This document shows positions 35,388 through 45,923 of a stretch of DNA of 64,000 nucleotides, piece by piece (positions within the stretch are counted from its first letter, which is position 1; each line of letters opens with the position of its first letter). The notes under the pieces are model-generated. The model was given only the letters and a program-made list of their open reading frames with translations, was not told where the DNA came from and did no database searches. Location: the NCBI RefSeq assembly GCF_964340395.1, contig NC_135559.1, positions 16,198,031-16,262,030 on the forward strand, read 5' to 3'. This stretch comes from Glandiceps talaboti (taxonomy: Eukaryota > Hemichordata > Enteropneusta > Spengelidae). The translations under genes and the position numbers were made by a program.

Positions 35388-36664
35388 TACATACATATAG
35401 CAAGTTGACATAGGGGAGATCAATAGTTCACTGTAGGCTAAAACAAAAACATAATTCATTTAATTTAGGGATAGGGGTTTTGAACCATTTTAGTTCTCAT
35501 CCGACAAAAAATGGATTTACTTTTAACTTTTGTACTCTTCAAAGCAAATAGTTTTAAAAATATTGTCAAATTGATATAGGGAAGAATTTTTGCTATACAA
35601 TGTAATAGTAAATGTATGACTATAACACTAAGAATACATTAAGAAGTGTCAATAAAAGAAGTGAATATACACGTACATACTGGCTTTAAATTCATAGTTC
35701 TGTACACTACTATATACTGGCTTTATATTCATAGTTCTACATACTGCTACACACTGATTTGAAATTGATTGTGCTGTCTGAAATAATTGTGAATTTTGGT
35801 CAATGGAGGAGGGAGTATGAGGTACATTGTATGTTGTCTCCCCTTACATGCAATGGATTAGTTCTATACGTTCCAAGTGAGCATGTACATGTAAAGTTAT
35901 GGACTTTTTCTCTACATCTCATGACATTTCCCTGAATGAAAAACAATGAATTTATATGAAGTTGTTCAAAGCCTTCAGATGAGCTTAATTACTTGTTTTT
36001 TTGTCATTAATAGTTTTGTAATACTACACTGATACTACACTGACTTGTCTGTGTGTAAACAATACAAGTAAACAGTCTAGACCAGTTAATTGTTTGACAC
36101 TAAATTGTAATTGTTGGATGTTGATAGGGTTTGATTTACTAAATAAGCATACATGTTACATGCTTTAGCAAAAGTATCACGAGGACATAATAACTCAAAA
36201 ATAGGACCACAATTTATGAAACAATTATCTTTTCAGATTGCCACTGGCATTTTGAAGCATTCAAAAAACAAAGCAAGTTGGAGAATTGCTGCCAAACCTC
36301 TTTACATTTTGCATTTTCACGTTCCCGCCAAACTTTTTTATCAACATAAATTACTTGATTTTTGACATATCTTGAATTAAGGTCAGATTTAAAATCATAG
36401 AAATTATTAATAAACATGACTGGTTTTCAAAAACTTGTGTGAAACTGATGTAGTTTTACCAAATATAGTGACAGAAAAGTGAGATTATGAACTGAGATTT
36501 CATATGCCTCACTTGGAAGGATTTCGCAACTGACAAATCATATTGTATACCACATGGGAGGTTAATTTCAATTTCCTAGCTAACATCTAAACCTTCAGTT
36601 ATTTGAAATATAAATAAGCCTTGGTGTACTATATATCCTAAGTGCAGTTTCTCCCTGCATAATT
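35388..36664. other. Intergenic DNA
   Basis: No gene. A short duplication CTGGCTTTAAATTCATAGTT / CTGGCTTTATATTCATAGTT lies at about 35,681-35,737. Confidence 0.4.
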
Positions 36665-37004
36665 CTAAAGTGGCCATATATAGTGAGGATTTGGTATTGA
36701 TTTTTATTTTTTTATTTTTTAAAACAATTTTGTTATACATGTAGCTTCCTACATGCACTTGACAAATGAATGTGAAACAACATGCCAAATCCTTGTTTGT
36801 AACTCAACAAATTGCAAAAAATTAATACATACAAATGTGTAATTTTTTTTACATATACACACATGTGTTACCTTTTTGCTATGTATTTAGCATATGTTGT
36901 TTCATATTCGTTTTTCAAGTAGAAAGCCATAATAAAATTGTTTTTGTTTTATAAATTAAAAATCCAAAATAAATACCAACGCCTTATCCATATGGCCACT
37001 TTAA
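36665..37004. mobile_element. Palindromic fold-back MITE, copy 3
   Basis: Same family as 3,872-4,221 and 25,791-26,145: AAAGTGGCCATATATAGTGA at the left and ATCCATATGGCCACTTTAA at the right, with shared AGGATTTGGTATT..AATACCAACGCC. The centre is diverged (ACATATACACACATGTG). Confidence 0.8.
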
Positions 37005-37522
37005 CAATATTGTGGAATAATTCAGTGGAATTTTGTAGTGTGGTAATGCTGTTTATTTAATTTCAGTTTTAATAATTTTCTATAATCTTGGGTACTTTTC
37101 CATTACAGTTCATGGTAATAGATCCTACCTAGGGTTTTGTCAAGGTCTTGATAGAGTAGTGTGTTCAATGCTATAATTTACACTAATTTACAGGGTCCTT
37201 CCTGGGTCATTCTAGACTAGTGTACTATGTATGATTTCCTAAATAATTAGTTGATATTTATACAACAATAGTATACTGTTATGCAAATCAGCTGTTGTTA
37301 AATCATTAGTTGATATTTATACAGCAATGGTATATGCAAATCAGCTGTTCATATTCACTATCTTATCAGGAAAATATCACTGCATGAAAAAGTAGAATGA
37401 AGTACCTTTATATGTACATCTAGCTGTCCACTGGAAACAGAAATACAAAAGGAATTGGAAATAAATAACAAAAATGCAAATTCTGTTGTCTGCATATGTA
37501 ACATCAATGACTTACTATGAGC

Positions 37523-38096
37523 AACACTGAAGTAAAGCACTTTCTCTATGTGCTGCACTCGTTTATAGCATTCACATTACAACCAGTAAAAGTGAAATAA
37601 AATACTGTCTCTATGTGCTACACTCGTTTATAGCATTCACATTATAACCAGTAAAAGTGAAGTAAAGCACTTTCTCTATGTGCTACACTCGTTTATAGCA
37701 TTCATATTACAACCAGTAAAAGTGAAATAAAATACTCTCTCTATGTGCTACACTCGTTTATGGCATTCACATTATAACCAGTAAAAGTGAAGTAAAGCAC
37801 TTTCTCTATGTGCTACACTCGTTTATAGCATTCATATTACAACCAGTAAAAGTGAAGTAAAGTACTTTCTCTATGTGCTACACTCGTTTATAGCATTCAT
37901 ATTACAACCAGTAAATGTGAAGTAAAGTACTTTCTCTATGTGCTACACTCATTTAGCACATTCACATTACAACCAGTAAAAGTGAAATAAAGTACTTTCT
38001 CTATGTGCTACACTCGTTTATAGCATTCACATTACAACCAGTAAAAGTGAAATAAAGTACTTTCTCTATGTGCTACACTCGTTTATAACAAATATC
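37523..38096. repeat. 65-bp minisatellite, about nine copies
   Basis: Exact 65-bp period. The unit contains AAGTAAAGCACTTTCTCTAT, GTGCTACACTCGTTTATAGC and ATTCACATTACAACCAGTAA. Copies differ at a few sites, for example AAGCAC/AATACT/AGTACT. Confidence 0.93.
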
Positions 38097-39299
38097 TTGT
38101 ATTCATTTGTATTCACGTAGACTTTCACAATTACAAGTCTAAGCAGACATGTCAGAAAGAAATGAGAGTCTTCTATTTATCTTACAAACCCGTACCTAAC
38201 AGTCACAAATCAGCCAGTACATTCATGCATATTTTAGCAGTCCTTCTACACCACCGGCGCAAATGGACTCTTCTATGAATTTTTTATCGTTATAATATTG
38301 TTATTGCATTTTACATTATTAATACGACGACGGATATATAGTTTTCATGAATGTAACATGCACTCAAGGCCAGATCTGTTTTTAAGCTTCTTCCTTGCAT
38401 GTATTTCAATGATTTTGATATGGTTCGGGAACTCTAGTAACAAAAAGGATAAAAATCAACAGTGTACCATAATTTAGGTCGGGAACCGTAGTAAAAAAAA
38501 AATCTAAAATGACTTTGGAACCCCAGTGGATTTTACCTACTTACAATTTAAAGCCCTTTGCAAAAAACACAGCATATGAAAGGCAAGCTGTTGTTTTTTA
38601 TGAATGATTGGCCCTATTCTTCAAGTGATGTATCTTTTATACTAGTATTTGACATGACCGCAATCAAGTTTTGAACTTCACTAGAATACTATATCACAAG
38701 CCAAGGATCTTGAAACATATTTGTTCTGATAGTACATGTATTGATAATTCAGAAGGAACATTTCCAGAATATTTTATTTTTCGTTATAAAGTACACTATT
38801 TCTGTATTTTTGACTGGATCATCAGCTCCATGTAAAACAAATCTCGGTAAATCTTAAGTCAGCCTTACATGTAGAAATTATGACTCAAAATCTTTAGTAA
38901 TCTTACTTTTGTAACTCCGCAATGCATGTAGAAACCATGACTCATAAAGGGTTTCAATTTAGCAAAGGGCTTATCACACTTCGTGTGGATAATGTAGAAG
39001 TAGATTTTCCTCAGGACATTACATGTATCTAGTAGTCACTATTGGGTTCCATCCAGTGATTTCTTGAAAATAGTAGAAATTAATTCCATATACATTTGCT
39101 ATAGACATTCCAGCTAGATGGAAGAATACAAACCTAATGTGCATTGTACCCTAGCCATTTGAACCACAGTGATATACATATACATACCGTAAATCTGAGA
39201 TATTTTTGCAAAATTTTCTAGTGGCGAAAATATATCTATTTACAGTATATTGTAGAAGTACATTGTTTTCATATATTATACATGCACATATATTTGCCA
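38097..39299. other. Intergenic DNA with one decayed MITE
   Basis: A degraded member of the 5-bp-duplication MITE family lies at about 38,407-38,572 (GGTCGGGAACCGTAGTAA, GGAACCCCAGTGGATTTTAC). No gene. Confidence 0.45.
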
Positions 39300-40250
39300 T
39301 GTAATCAGCTGTTTATAAATTCTATATATATACCAGTAGAAGTTCCTTCCTACTGTTATTTTAAATTCTAAATCAAAATATATTTACTTATTTGTATGCA
39401 GTAGATATGTGATTATAAGCCCCTACATGTACTTACATGTATGTAAAATTCCATCCTTCTAGCATTGCAAATTCTAAATCAAAGTATATTATGTCTTTTC
39501 TGTGTGCAATGGATGTTTGAGTGTCAACCCCTACTTCACATATATATACATAATATGTAAGCTTTGTCCACATTCCCGTATTAATAAGGGACTGTGCTCT
39601 GTCATACTGTTATTGTACCACTAAATTCCAAATTGATAATACATTGTACATGTACATGAATAATGTACCTGTATATTGCTACATGTACATCCCATTTGTG
39701 TGGAACAGTGTGTTCAAGTAGTAAGCCACCACTTATGTATAAGTTCCATCTGTCTATCATTGTAAATTTCAAATAATATATGTAGTCTTTTCTTTGTGTG
39801 CAGTGGGCTGTCTTAGTATAAGCCTCTACTTATGTATATTTGTATATAAGTTCCATCCTTCTATCACTGTAAATTTCAAATCAAAATGTAGTAATACTGT
39901 CATTTCTTTGTGCAGTGGATGTTTTAGTAAAGCCACTACTTATCATGTATATTAAGGCTTGGTCCTAGTTTATGGTAAATTCCAAGTCAGTAGATAATAC
40001 TTTTCAATGTGAAGTGGGTGTTTATTTGAGTAGAAGCTTTTGCTAAAACATAAATACCTGCATGTATAGGGCTATGTATTGTCATTGTAAATTCTAAATC
40101 ACTATAATACCTTTTCTGTGTGAAGTAGGTGTTTAAGCTGTCCTACTAAAACACAAGTACTAATGCATGTATTGTTATTGTTAGTTCTAAATCAGTAGAC
40201 TAATGTGAAGTGAATGTTTTTTCTTAGTGGAAATCCCTTGTTAATTCCAA
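39300..40250. repeat. Degenerate tandem repeat, about 110-125 bp unit
   Basis: GTTCCATCCTTCTATCACTG, TAAATT(T/C)CAAATCAAAAT, TTTCTTTGTGCAGTGGATGT and the AAGCC(A/C)CTACTTATGTAT motif recur about eight times with decay. Confidence 0.65.
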
Positions 40251-42075
40251 CTATATATAGTACAGATTATTTAAATGCAAATACAATATTAAGATTTTTC
40301 ATGTATAAAAACCATGGTAGAGGTAAATACTGGAATATTTTTGCTGGTTAAAATAATCAGTATTCTGTGGGAAACTGTTGAATTTTGTCAAGTGCTGATT
40401 TACCTGTCTATGCTAACGGATGAACATTAAAAACTGTATGTGATTCTTTTTAAAATTTCACCATTGCTGGAAACTCTTATTTTTGTACTCAGTAAGTCTA
40501 ATCACGTAGTGATTTGATCATTAGTATTTCACTTCTGTCAAGTTATACCAGAGAAATGTACACTTTACACTTTCTTTGTTGTGTTTACAAAGGGAGGCAT
40601 GACCCACATGACCACAGTGTCACTGGGGAGTGACCTTGTGACCTGACATGACCCTGTACTAATGGATTATTCATACTCCTACTTCAGTTTGTACTTTGTT
40701 AGCTCCGCTGTCAGCGAAAGCTGAAAGCGTAGCTTTAGGTATAGGTGGGTATTGAGGTATAGAGAGTAGAGTGAATCATAGGTGTCCGTCAAACTTTTAT
40801 ATTTTTACTATCTAATCCGAAAGTGACAGTCGGAATTCTTCGATATTTGGTGCGCATGTTCCCTGGGGGAAGGCTATTCAGATTTGTTCATGCCAAGTTG
40901 ATCTGTGCCATTTTCAATTTTTTATGATTTTTTTTCATAAAATGTCATTTTCATCAACTCCTTGAAAACCTCTTATTAGATTGCTTTGATATCTGGCATG
41001 TTGATGCGCAGGGGGTAGCTTACTCAGATTTGTTAATTTCAAGTCAGCACATCCTCATTTTTATTTTTTATGATTTTTTTTTGGTAATTTGAAAAAAAAA
41101 TGAATATGTTAATGAGCATAATGACCGACGCCATATTGGAAATCAGTCGACGAGACTTTAAGTATACTGCCACTTTTCAAAAGACACTATTGACGTCAAA
41201 CAAGCAACGTAATATGTGCTATAGTCATAATTCTACGCATTGGGCGCCCAAATGACAAGCGTTTGTTCGAAACAGGGTTGTAAACTTCAAATCCAATTCT
41301 GCACCCTTCTACGTAATCAGCCAGTCCGCAACATCCTCATTTGCATACTCTATCCTGATTCGACCAGAAGCTGAAGGTGACCTCATTTGACCGAGCGATT
41401 TTCCACAGCAAGTATCTTGAGTATCAACACAGGACGTTCTTGGTACTCACTAAAATCACACTTCAGACCCACTATAAAAGTGTGATGTTTTCAGATAACA
41501 TGTAACTTGTGGTTAATTCTATATTGTCGTGCAATTTGGAATGACAGTGAACCAGAATTCAGACAACTTGCGTAAGGAAGGGCATGCCAGGCATGGCATG
41601 CGGTTGAAGTTATGGCCGACAGTTCACATGTAAAGTTAAACGACATGAACGTGTCTTGCCTTTCCAAAATGCAAATATTTGCCAAGTAAAAATAAATTAA
41701 AATAATTACAACTTTAATTTGGCTTCAGACTTTGCATTATGTTTTGCGTACATGTTTTTTGTATCTTTCCCCGTTTTACATGTAAATCCGAAAAGGTTCT
41801 CTCTCATCATGTCATCAGTGTCAGTGATCATACCGCGGGGCTGCTTTGAGTACGAGCGAAGTGAGACATGTTGAGGTATTTTGTTGAGAATTATAAATAT
41901 TGCGAAATGTCAAGTACAAGGTTTAAATACACTGGAATGATGAAAAAAATGGCAGAGTCTGCTGACAGGCGCCGGTCACAAGAAACACTGTGAATTAAAA
42001 TATCAGACGATGTATGTATTAATCGCCGACAATCCACCCGTATGCACGAGCGACTAACCCGGAAGCAAGTCGTTG

Positions 42076-42505
42076 TCAGCCATACGTTACAGTGGTAACA
42101 TCGTCCGAGAAATCGCTGCGTTCAGAGTGTCATTATTCACAGAATTGTTGTTTTCGAGTGAAAACCCGTCTTGAATTGTATAACTCTAACAAATGAAGAC
42201 ATGTCAAGTTATATTTTGAAAGTTGTATCGCGTATCGCTAGTTTGAGACGATTTTCTCACGTACTTATAGTACTATCGAGGCTTACTTGGAAGTAGTAGG
42301 ACCTTACTCCAGTTCATCGGGAAGTTTAGCCAGTCCGATAATTCTTTCTGGTTTAGTTTACAACACTTTTGATCACGCAGATTTTGTTGTTGTGATGAAA
42401 AGAAATAAAAAAAAAGATCATTTCAACCATTTCTTTGTGTTTTCTTTGTGAAAGGTAACCGAACATGAACGAGTGTTACCACTGTAACGTATGGCTGAGA
42501 ATGAC
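42076..42505. repeat. Inverted repeat around TACGTTACAGTGGTAAC
   Basis: GTCAGCCATACGTTACAGTG at about 42,076 and its inverse CACTGTAACGTATGGCTGAG at about 42,480 match over about 26 bp and enclose about 380 bp of CpG-containing DNA. No ORF. Confidence 0.6.
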
Positions 42506-43226
42506 TCTCTTCCATGACTTGAGATTGTCGCCGTACGGAAACTAAGATGGCGATTAATACATTTCTTCCCTATATATATCTACCACAACTAGAACAAGTT
42601 GAATGTTGTTGACTTTGTAAATTTGTTAGAAAATTGAAATTCAAATTGCCTCAAAATTATTTTAGATCCCTAGTTTATTTCATTCTTCATTAAAATTTTC
42701 CAGGGTTACAGCTGTAAGACACTGGAATTACTTATAGCCAACCTCAAAATCCTCTTTTTTTCTTTTTCTTGTGTGCATTTCCCAGTCATTTTTTTCTGAG
42801 ATTTTGTGCAATTTTTCATAACAGTAGATTTTGTTATAAAATGGTGACTATGGTATAAAAGTACAATACATTACCAACTTCTGTGTAAAATGTGTTTTAT
42901 AGTGAGACATCATATGAAACCACTATTAAGGGAGTGTACAGTTTTAACTTCCAGGGGGGGGCGGAGGATTTTCAGGGGGGGGCCACCAATTTTTCTCAAG
43001 AAAAATTAGGGGGGGGCTAAACAAAAATTTCACTATTTGTTAGGGGGGGCCACAAAAAAAACAACCTAAACCTGAATGTCAGGATGGACAAGTGCCAGAT
43101 ATGTATATAAAATAAAATATAGGCAAAACCCAACACTTGACTGTGCACAATGTCCTACAGAAGTAGCATTTAACATGGATTGATGATAAAACAGTGCACA
43201 AACCTATTAAATCACAATATTTGTAT

Positions 43227-43826
43227 TCAGTGAAACAAAAATTGACCGGCGACTCTGCCACTTCTCAAGGTAACTTTCCCATGAAATTGTGTAGGACTTG
43301 TTTCATCACAATCACTGTCTGAGATATCAGCCGTGCTTGAAGTTTCAGAGTTATCAGTAAAACAATCATCACTGTCTATAACACCTATTATAGCATTTTC
43401 ACTTTCAGAGTCACTACTATTTGTATCACTGATGTCTGTAGTTGTAGTTTGAAGTTCATTTGCAGTCACTTTTCTTGACCTAAATTCAGGTGTTCCAAGT
43501 ATGTGCGTTGATATTATGTCTACTTTTTCTCCTTTTAATTTTCTATATTTTGGCAATTTATGCTTGTCTAGATATTTATGTAGCTCTTTTACGTTCAGTT
43601 TTTCTAGAGTTCCACTTATGAATAACTGCAACCAGTCATAGTCATTATAATTCTTGTTTTCTCTTTTCTTCTGTACCTCTAACCGATGTCTGGATCTAAT
43701 GTTTTTCATCCTCTCCAAATTTCTCAAAAGTTCAATGTAGTTTTTAACACTGTTCACACTGACAATATATTTCTCAGCAAAACGAGAAATAGCAACTTCA
43801 TCATTTAATTGTTTTGAAACATAGAG
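43227..43826 (-). CDS. Transposon-borne SAP-like protein, fragment
   Basis: A 176-codon ORF at 43,757-43,227 extends upstream in frame to about 43,826 without a conventional start. Three parts are visible: a helical N-terminal part (FAEKYIVSVNSVKNY, with LERMKNIRSRHRL after it); a motif with YNDYDWLQLF then KLNVKELHKYLDKHKL and a following IISTHIL, which resembles the SAP-type helix-turn-helix of uncharacterised invertebrate repeat proteins; and an acidic Ser/Asp/Thr-rich tail ending RSGRVAGQFLFH. It lies wholly inside the 42,930-45,015 element. Basic-plus-acidic architecture and the SAP-like fold hint at DNA binding, but the function is unknown. Confidence 0.5.
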   Translation of the reverse strand, partial: LYVSKQLNDEVAISRFAEKYIVSVNSVKNYIELLRNLERMKNIRSRHRLEVQKKRENKNYNDYDWLQLFISGTLEKLNVKELHKYLDKHKLPKYRKLKGEKVDIISTHILGTPEFRSRKVTANELQTTTTDISDTNSSDSESENAIIGVIDSDDCFTDNSETSSTADISDSDCDETSPTQFHGKVTLRSGRVAGQFLFH

Positions 43827-43831
43827 CTTTT

Positions 43832-44032
43832 TTAAGTTAGCACCTGGTTGTGGTAGTCATCAACAGTTCGATTTGTGTTTGGTGTTTCAAACACATCCAT
43901 ATAATGACCTGGGTTGTGCATATCTGGCATAGGATGTGGTATTCTGTTCATAGATGGCGATACCCAATCTGTAGTGGAACAGTAACTGCACTTTGAGCCA
44001 TTTTGTATACATGAATCCCTAATAAATTCCAT
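43832..44032 (-). pseudogene. Upstream transposon ORF fragment in another frame
   Basis: A 66-codon ORF with paired cysteines (CIQNGSKCSYC) and a Pro/Asp/Asn-rich stretch (PHPMPDMHNPGHYMDVFE). It stops at 43,832 just upstream of the SAP-like ORF, which continues in a different frame. A frameshift or lost intron between two parts of one transposon protein is the simplest reading. The identity of the protein is not known. Confidence 0.4.
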
Positions 44033-45304
44033 ATAGAGCTCACCAATATTGTAATGGGTTTCAATAAATTTTCATTCTATCACCATGGTAGGGTTCAAGT
44101 ATTATATGATAGCTTTTGTGAGTTTGAATTAAACACAAAATTATTCACAGGTGCTGGGTGAGGAATGTATTCATAACAAGCCATGCATTCATAAAAATAT
44201 TATTCAACCCTTTGAAGTGATACATGTACTGCCCCCCTCAGCGCATCAGTTTATTAAAGTCTCTTGAAATATAGTCCAGAAGTGTTTTATATTTTGCGTA
44301 GAGATAATATGAATACTATAATATAGGAAGGGTCTTAATATGTATTTCAATCTTAAATAACATGTTTTCCATTTGCACTGCAATTAAAAATGTTTCTAAA
44401 ATGTATAATTTATGAAGTGTTTAAATTAATAATAAATGATTGTGTGACCAACCACTGCAAATTAATCCTAAAATTTGAATATGTTCACATGGAAAAAAGT
44501 TTCCTCATGGTGCAATTTTGCACTATTTTTTCCAAACCTGTGATAAATAAGTAATATATATATATACTTGTTCATTTATTTGCTAATTTATTTATGTCAG
44601 TGATGGGCTAAAAATCCAAGAAAAAGTGTAGCCAGACCAGTAGTCTATTGTCACCCCTCAGTTGTAAGTAGACATCCTGTCAGCCAATTTAACTAATAAT
44701 AGTCTTTATTTGTGATTTTATGAGTGTCCATGATTCAACAACTTTGTGCACTGGTTCAATTCTGAAGTAAGTATAAATATGGAATAAGTTAATACATGTA
44801 GCAACTGCTGGCAAATCTATGTGTTGCTGTATCTGTGTTTCATCTGTGCGTATTTTTGTTAGTGGTTTCAGGGGGGGCCATGAAATAAAAACAAGAAGTC
44901 TTAGGGGGGGCCAGATAATTTATACCAGTTTTTGTAGGGGGGGCCACCAATAAAAATCCCTTGCTTCATTAGAAATCCTCCGGCCTCCCCCTGGAAATTA
45001 AAAATGTACACTCCCTAACCACTTTATTGCATCGCTAAAACAAAACTGCATAGTGACTCGAAGAGCTGAAGACCTGAACCACTTCTACATGTCACCAAAA
45101 TAAAAAGTTAAATTAAAAAAAAACCAGCGGAGCTATTCTGACCGATAGGTCGCTTGTTATGTTAACTGAGATAATTTTGCCTAAAGCCATTTTGAGTGAA
45201 GAAGGTTTCACTGTTTTTATTTTATATCTGGGTCGTATGATTTGAAATTCTGTGAAAATAATTGATTTTAGCAAACACCGTAGTTATGGTTTACAGAGAT
45301 GCCT

Positions 45305-45576
45305 GTGTTGTTGCTAAGGATTGGTAACCAGGTAGTGGGAGGGAGGGGGTTCAAATTACCACACTCTATACCACAATTTTTTGTGTGGAATTCCAGTGAT
45401 AGGGGGGGGGGGGGGGGTGTAAGACTTGCATAAATGTAAACTTGCATGACGAATTAAATCCGTAACATTAGCACAGATATCCAAATGTAATACCACGATT
45501 CTGGTGGGAACCCCAGTAAAATATTTGGGAAATTCAGGTAGATTTTACCTTTCAAATTTTATAGCAAAATCACTGA
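45305..45576 (+). mobile_element. Decayed MITE with an expanded poly-G run
   Basis: TTGTTGCTAAGGATTGGTAA at the left, GGAACCCCAGTAAAAT and CAGGTAGATTTTACCTTTC in the middle, and TAGCAAAATCACTG at the right match the 5-bp-duplication MITE family (34,776; 35,218; 53,552). A run of about 17 G at 45,402-45,418 enlarges it. The target duplication is no longer clear. Confidence 0.55.
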
Positions 45577-45923
45577 TGTAACTTATAAGATGTAAGAAGA
45601 TCAAATTTTGGTATATCACAAGAAGTTGCTATGATTCAGTGGAAAGTCATGCCGGCTGCAGGGCAGACTGTGTTTGTAATTTGTCTTACAAATTGTTGAT
45701 CAATTTATTCACAATTTTTGATGTTTTAGATTCTACTGTTTCATTAAAATCTGATCTTTGTATTAACCCCATGCATAGAGCAATGTGATGTGTTACACCG
45801 TTGCTCAGCTGTGTTGAGGACAATCTAACCTATCATAAAATAATATAGCTATGTTTAATACTACATAAAAGCTATCTTGCATTTTACTTTCCTCGTTAAT
45901 TTTTCATTTCTTGTGCTAGACTC

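Larger units (their letters stand above)
42930..45015. mobile_element. 2,086-bp DNA transposon, PIF/Harbinger-like ends
   Basis: The termini are about 43-bp imperfect inverted repeats: the left end starts GGGAGTGTACAGTTTTAAC and the right end, reversed, GGGAGTGTACATTTTTAAT. Both continue into CCAGGGGG and GGAGGATTT. TAA flanks both ends (42,927-42,929 and 45,016-45,018), a 3-bp duplication typical of PIF/Harbinger. Each end also carries G-run motifs (GGGGGGGCCA) in direct orientation on the plus strand, at about 42,954-43,052 and 44,869-44,946. The internal minus-strand ORFs do not include a recognisable transposase, so the copy is probably non-autonomous. Confidence 0.8.
40699..45140. mobile_element. 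Possible composite repeat with TAGCTCCGCTG ends
   Basis: TTAGCTCCGCTGTCAGCGAA near 40,700 and CAGCGGAGCTATTCTGAC near 45,126-45,143 give an 11-bp inverted match TAGCTCCGCTG. The interval has more CpG than its flanks in 41,100-42,560 and contains the transposon at 42,930-45,015. The boundaries are inferred from these short ends only; an unrelated coincidence is possible. Confidence 0.3.
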
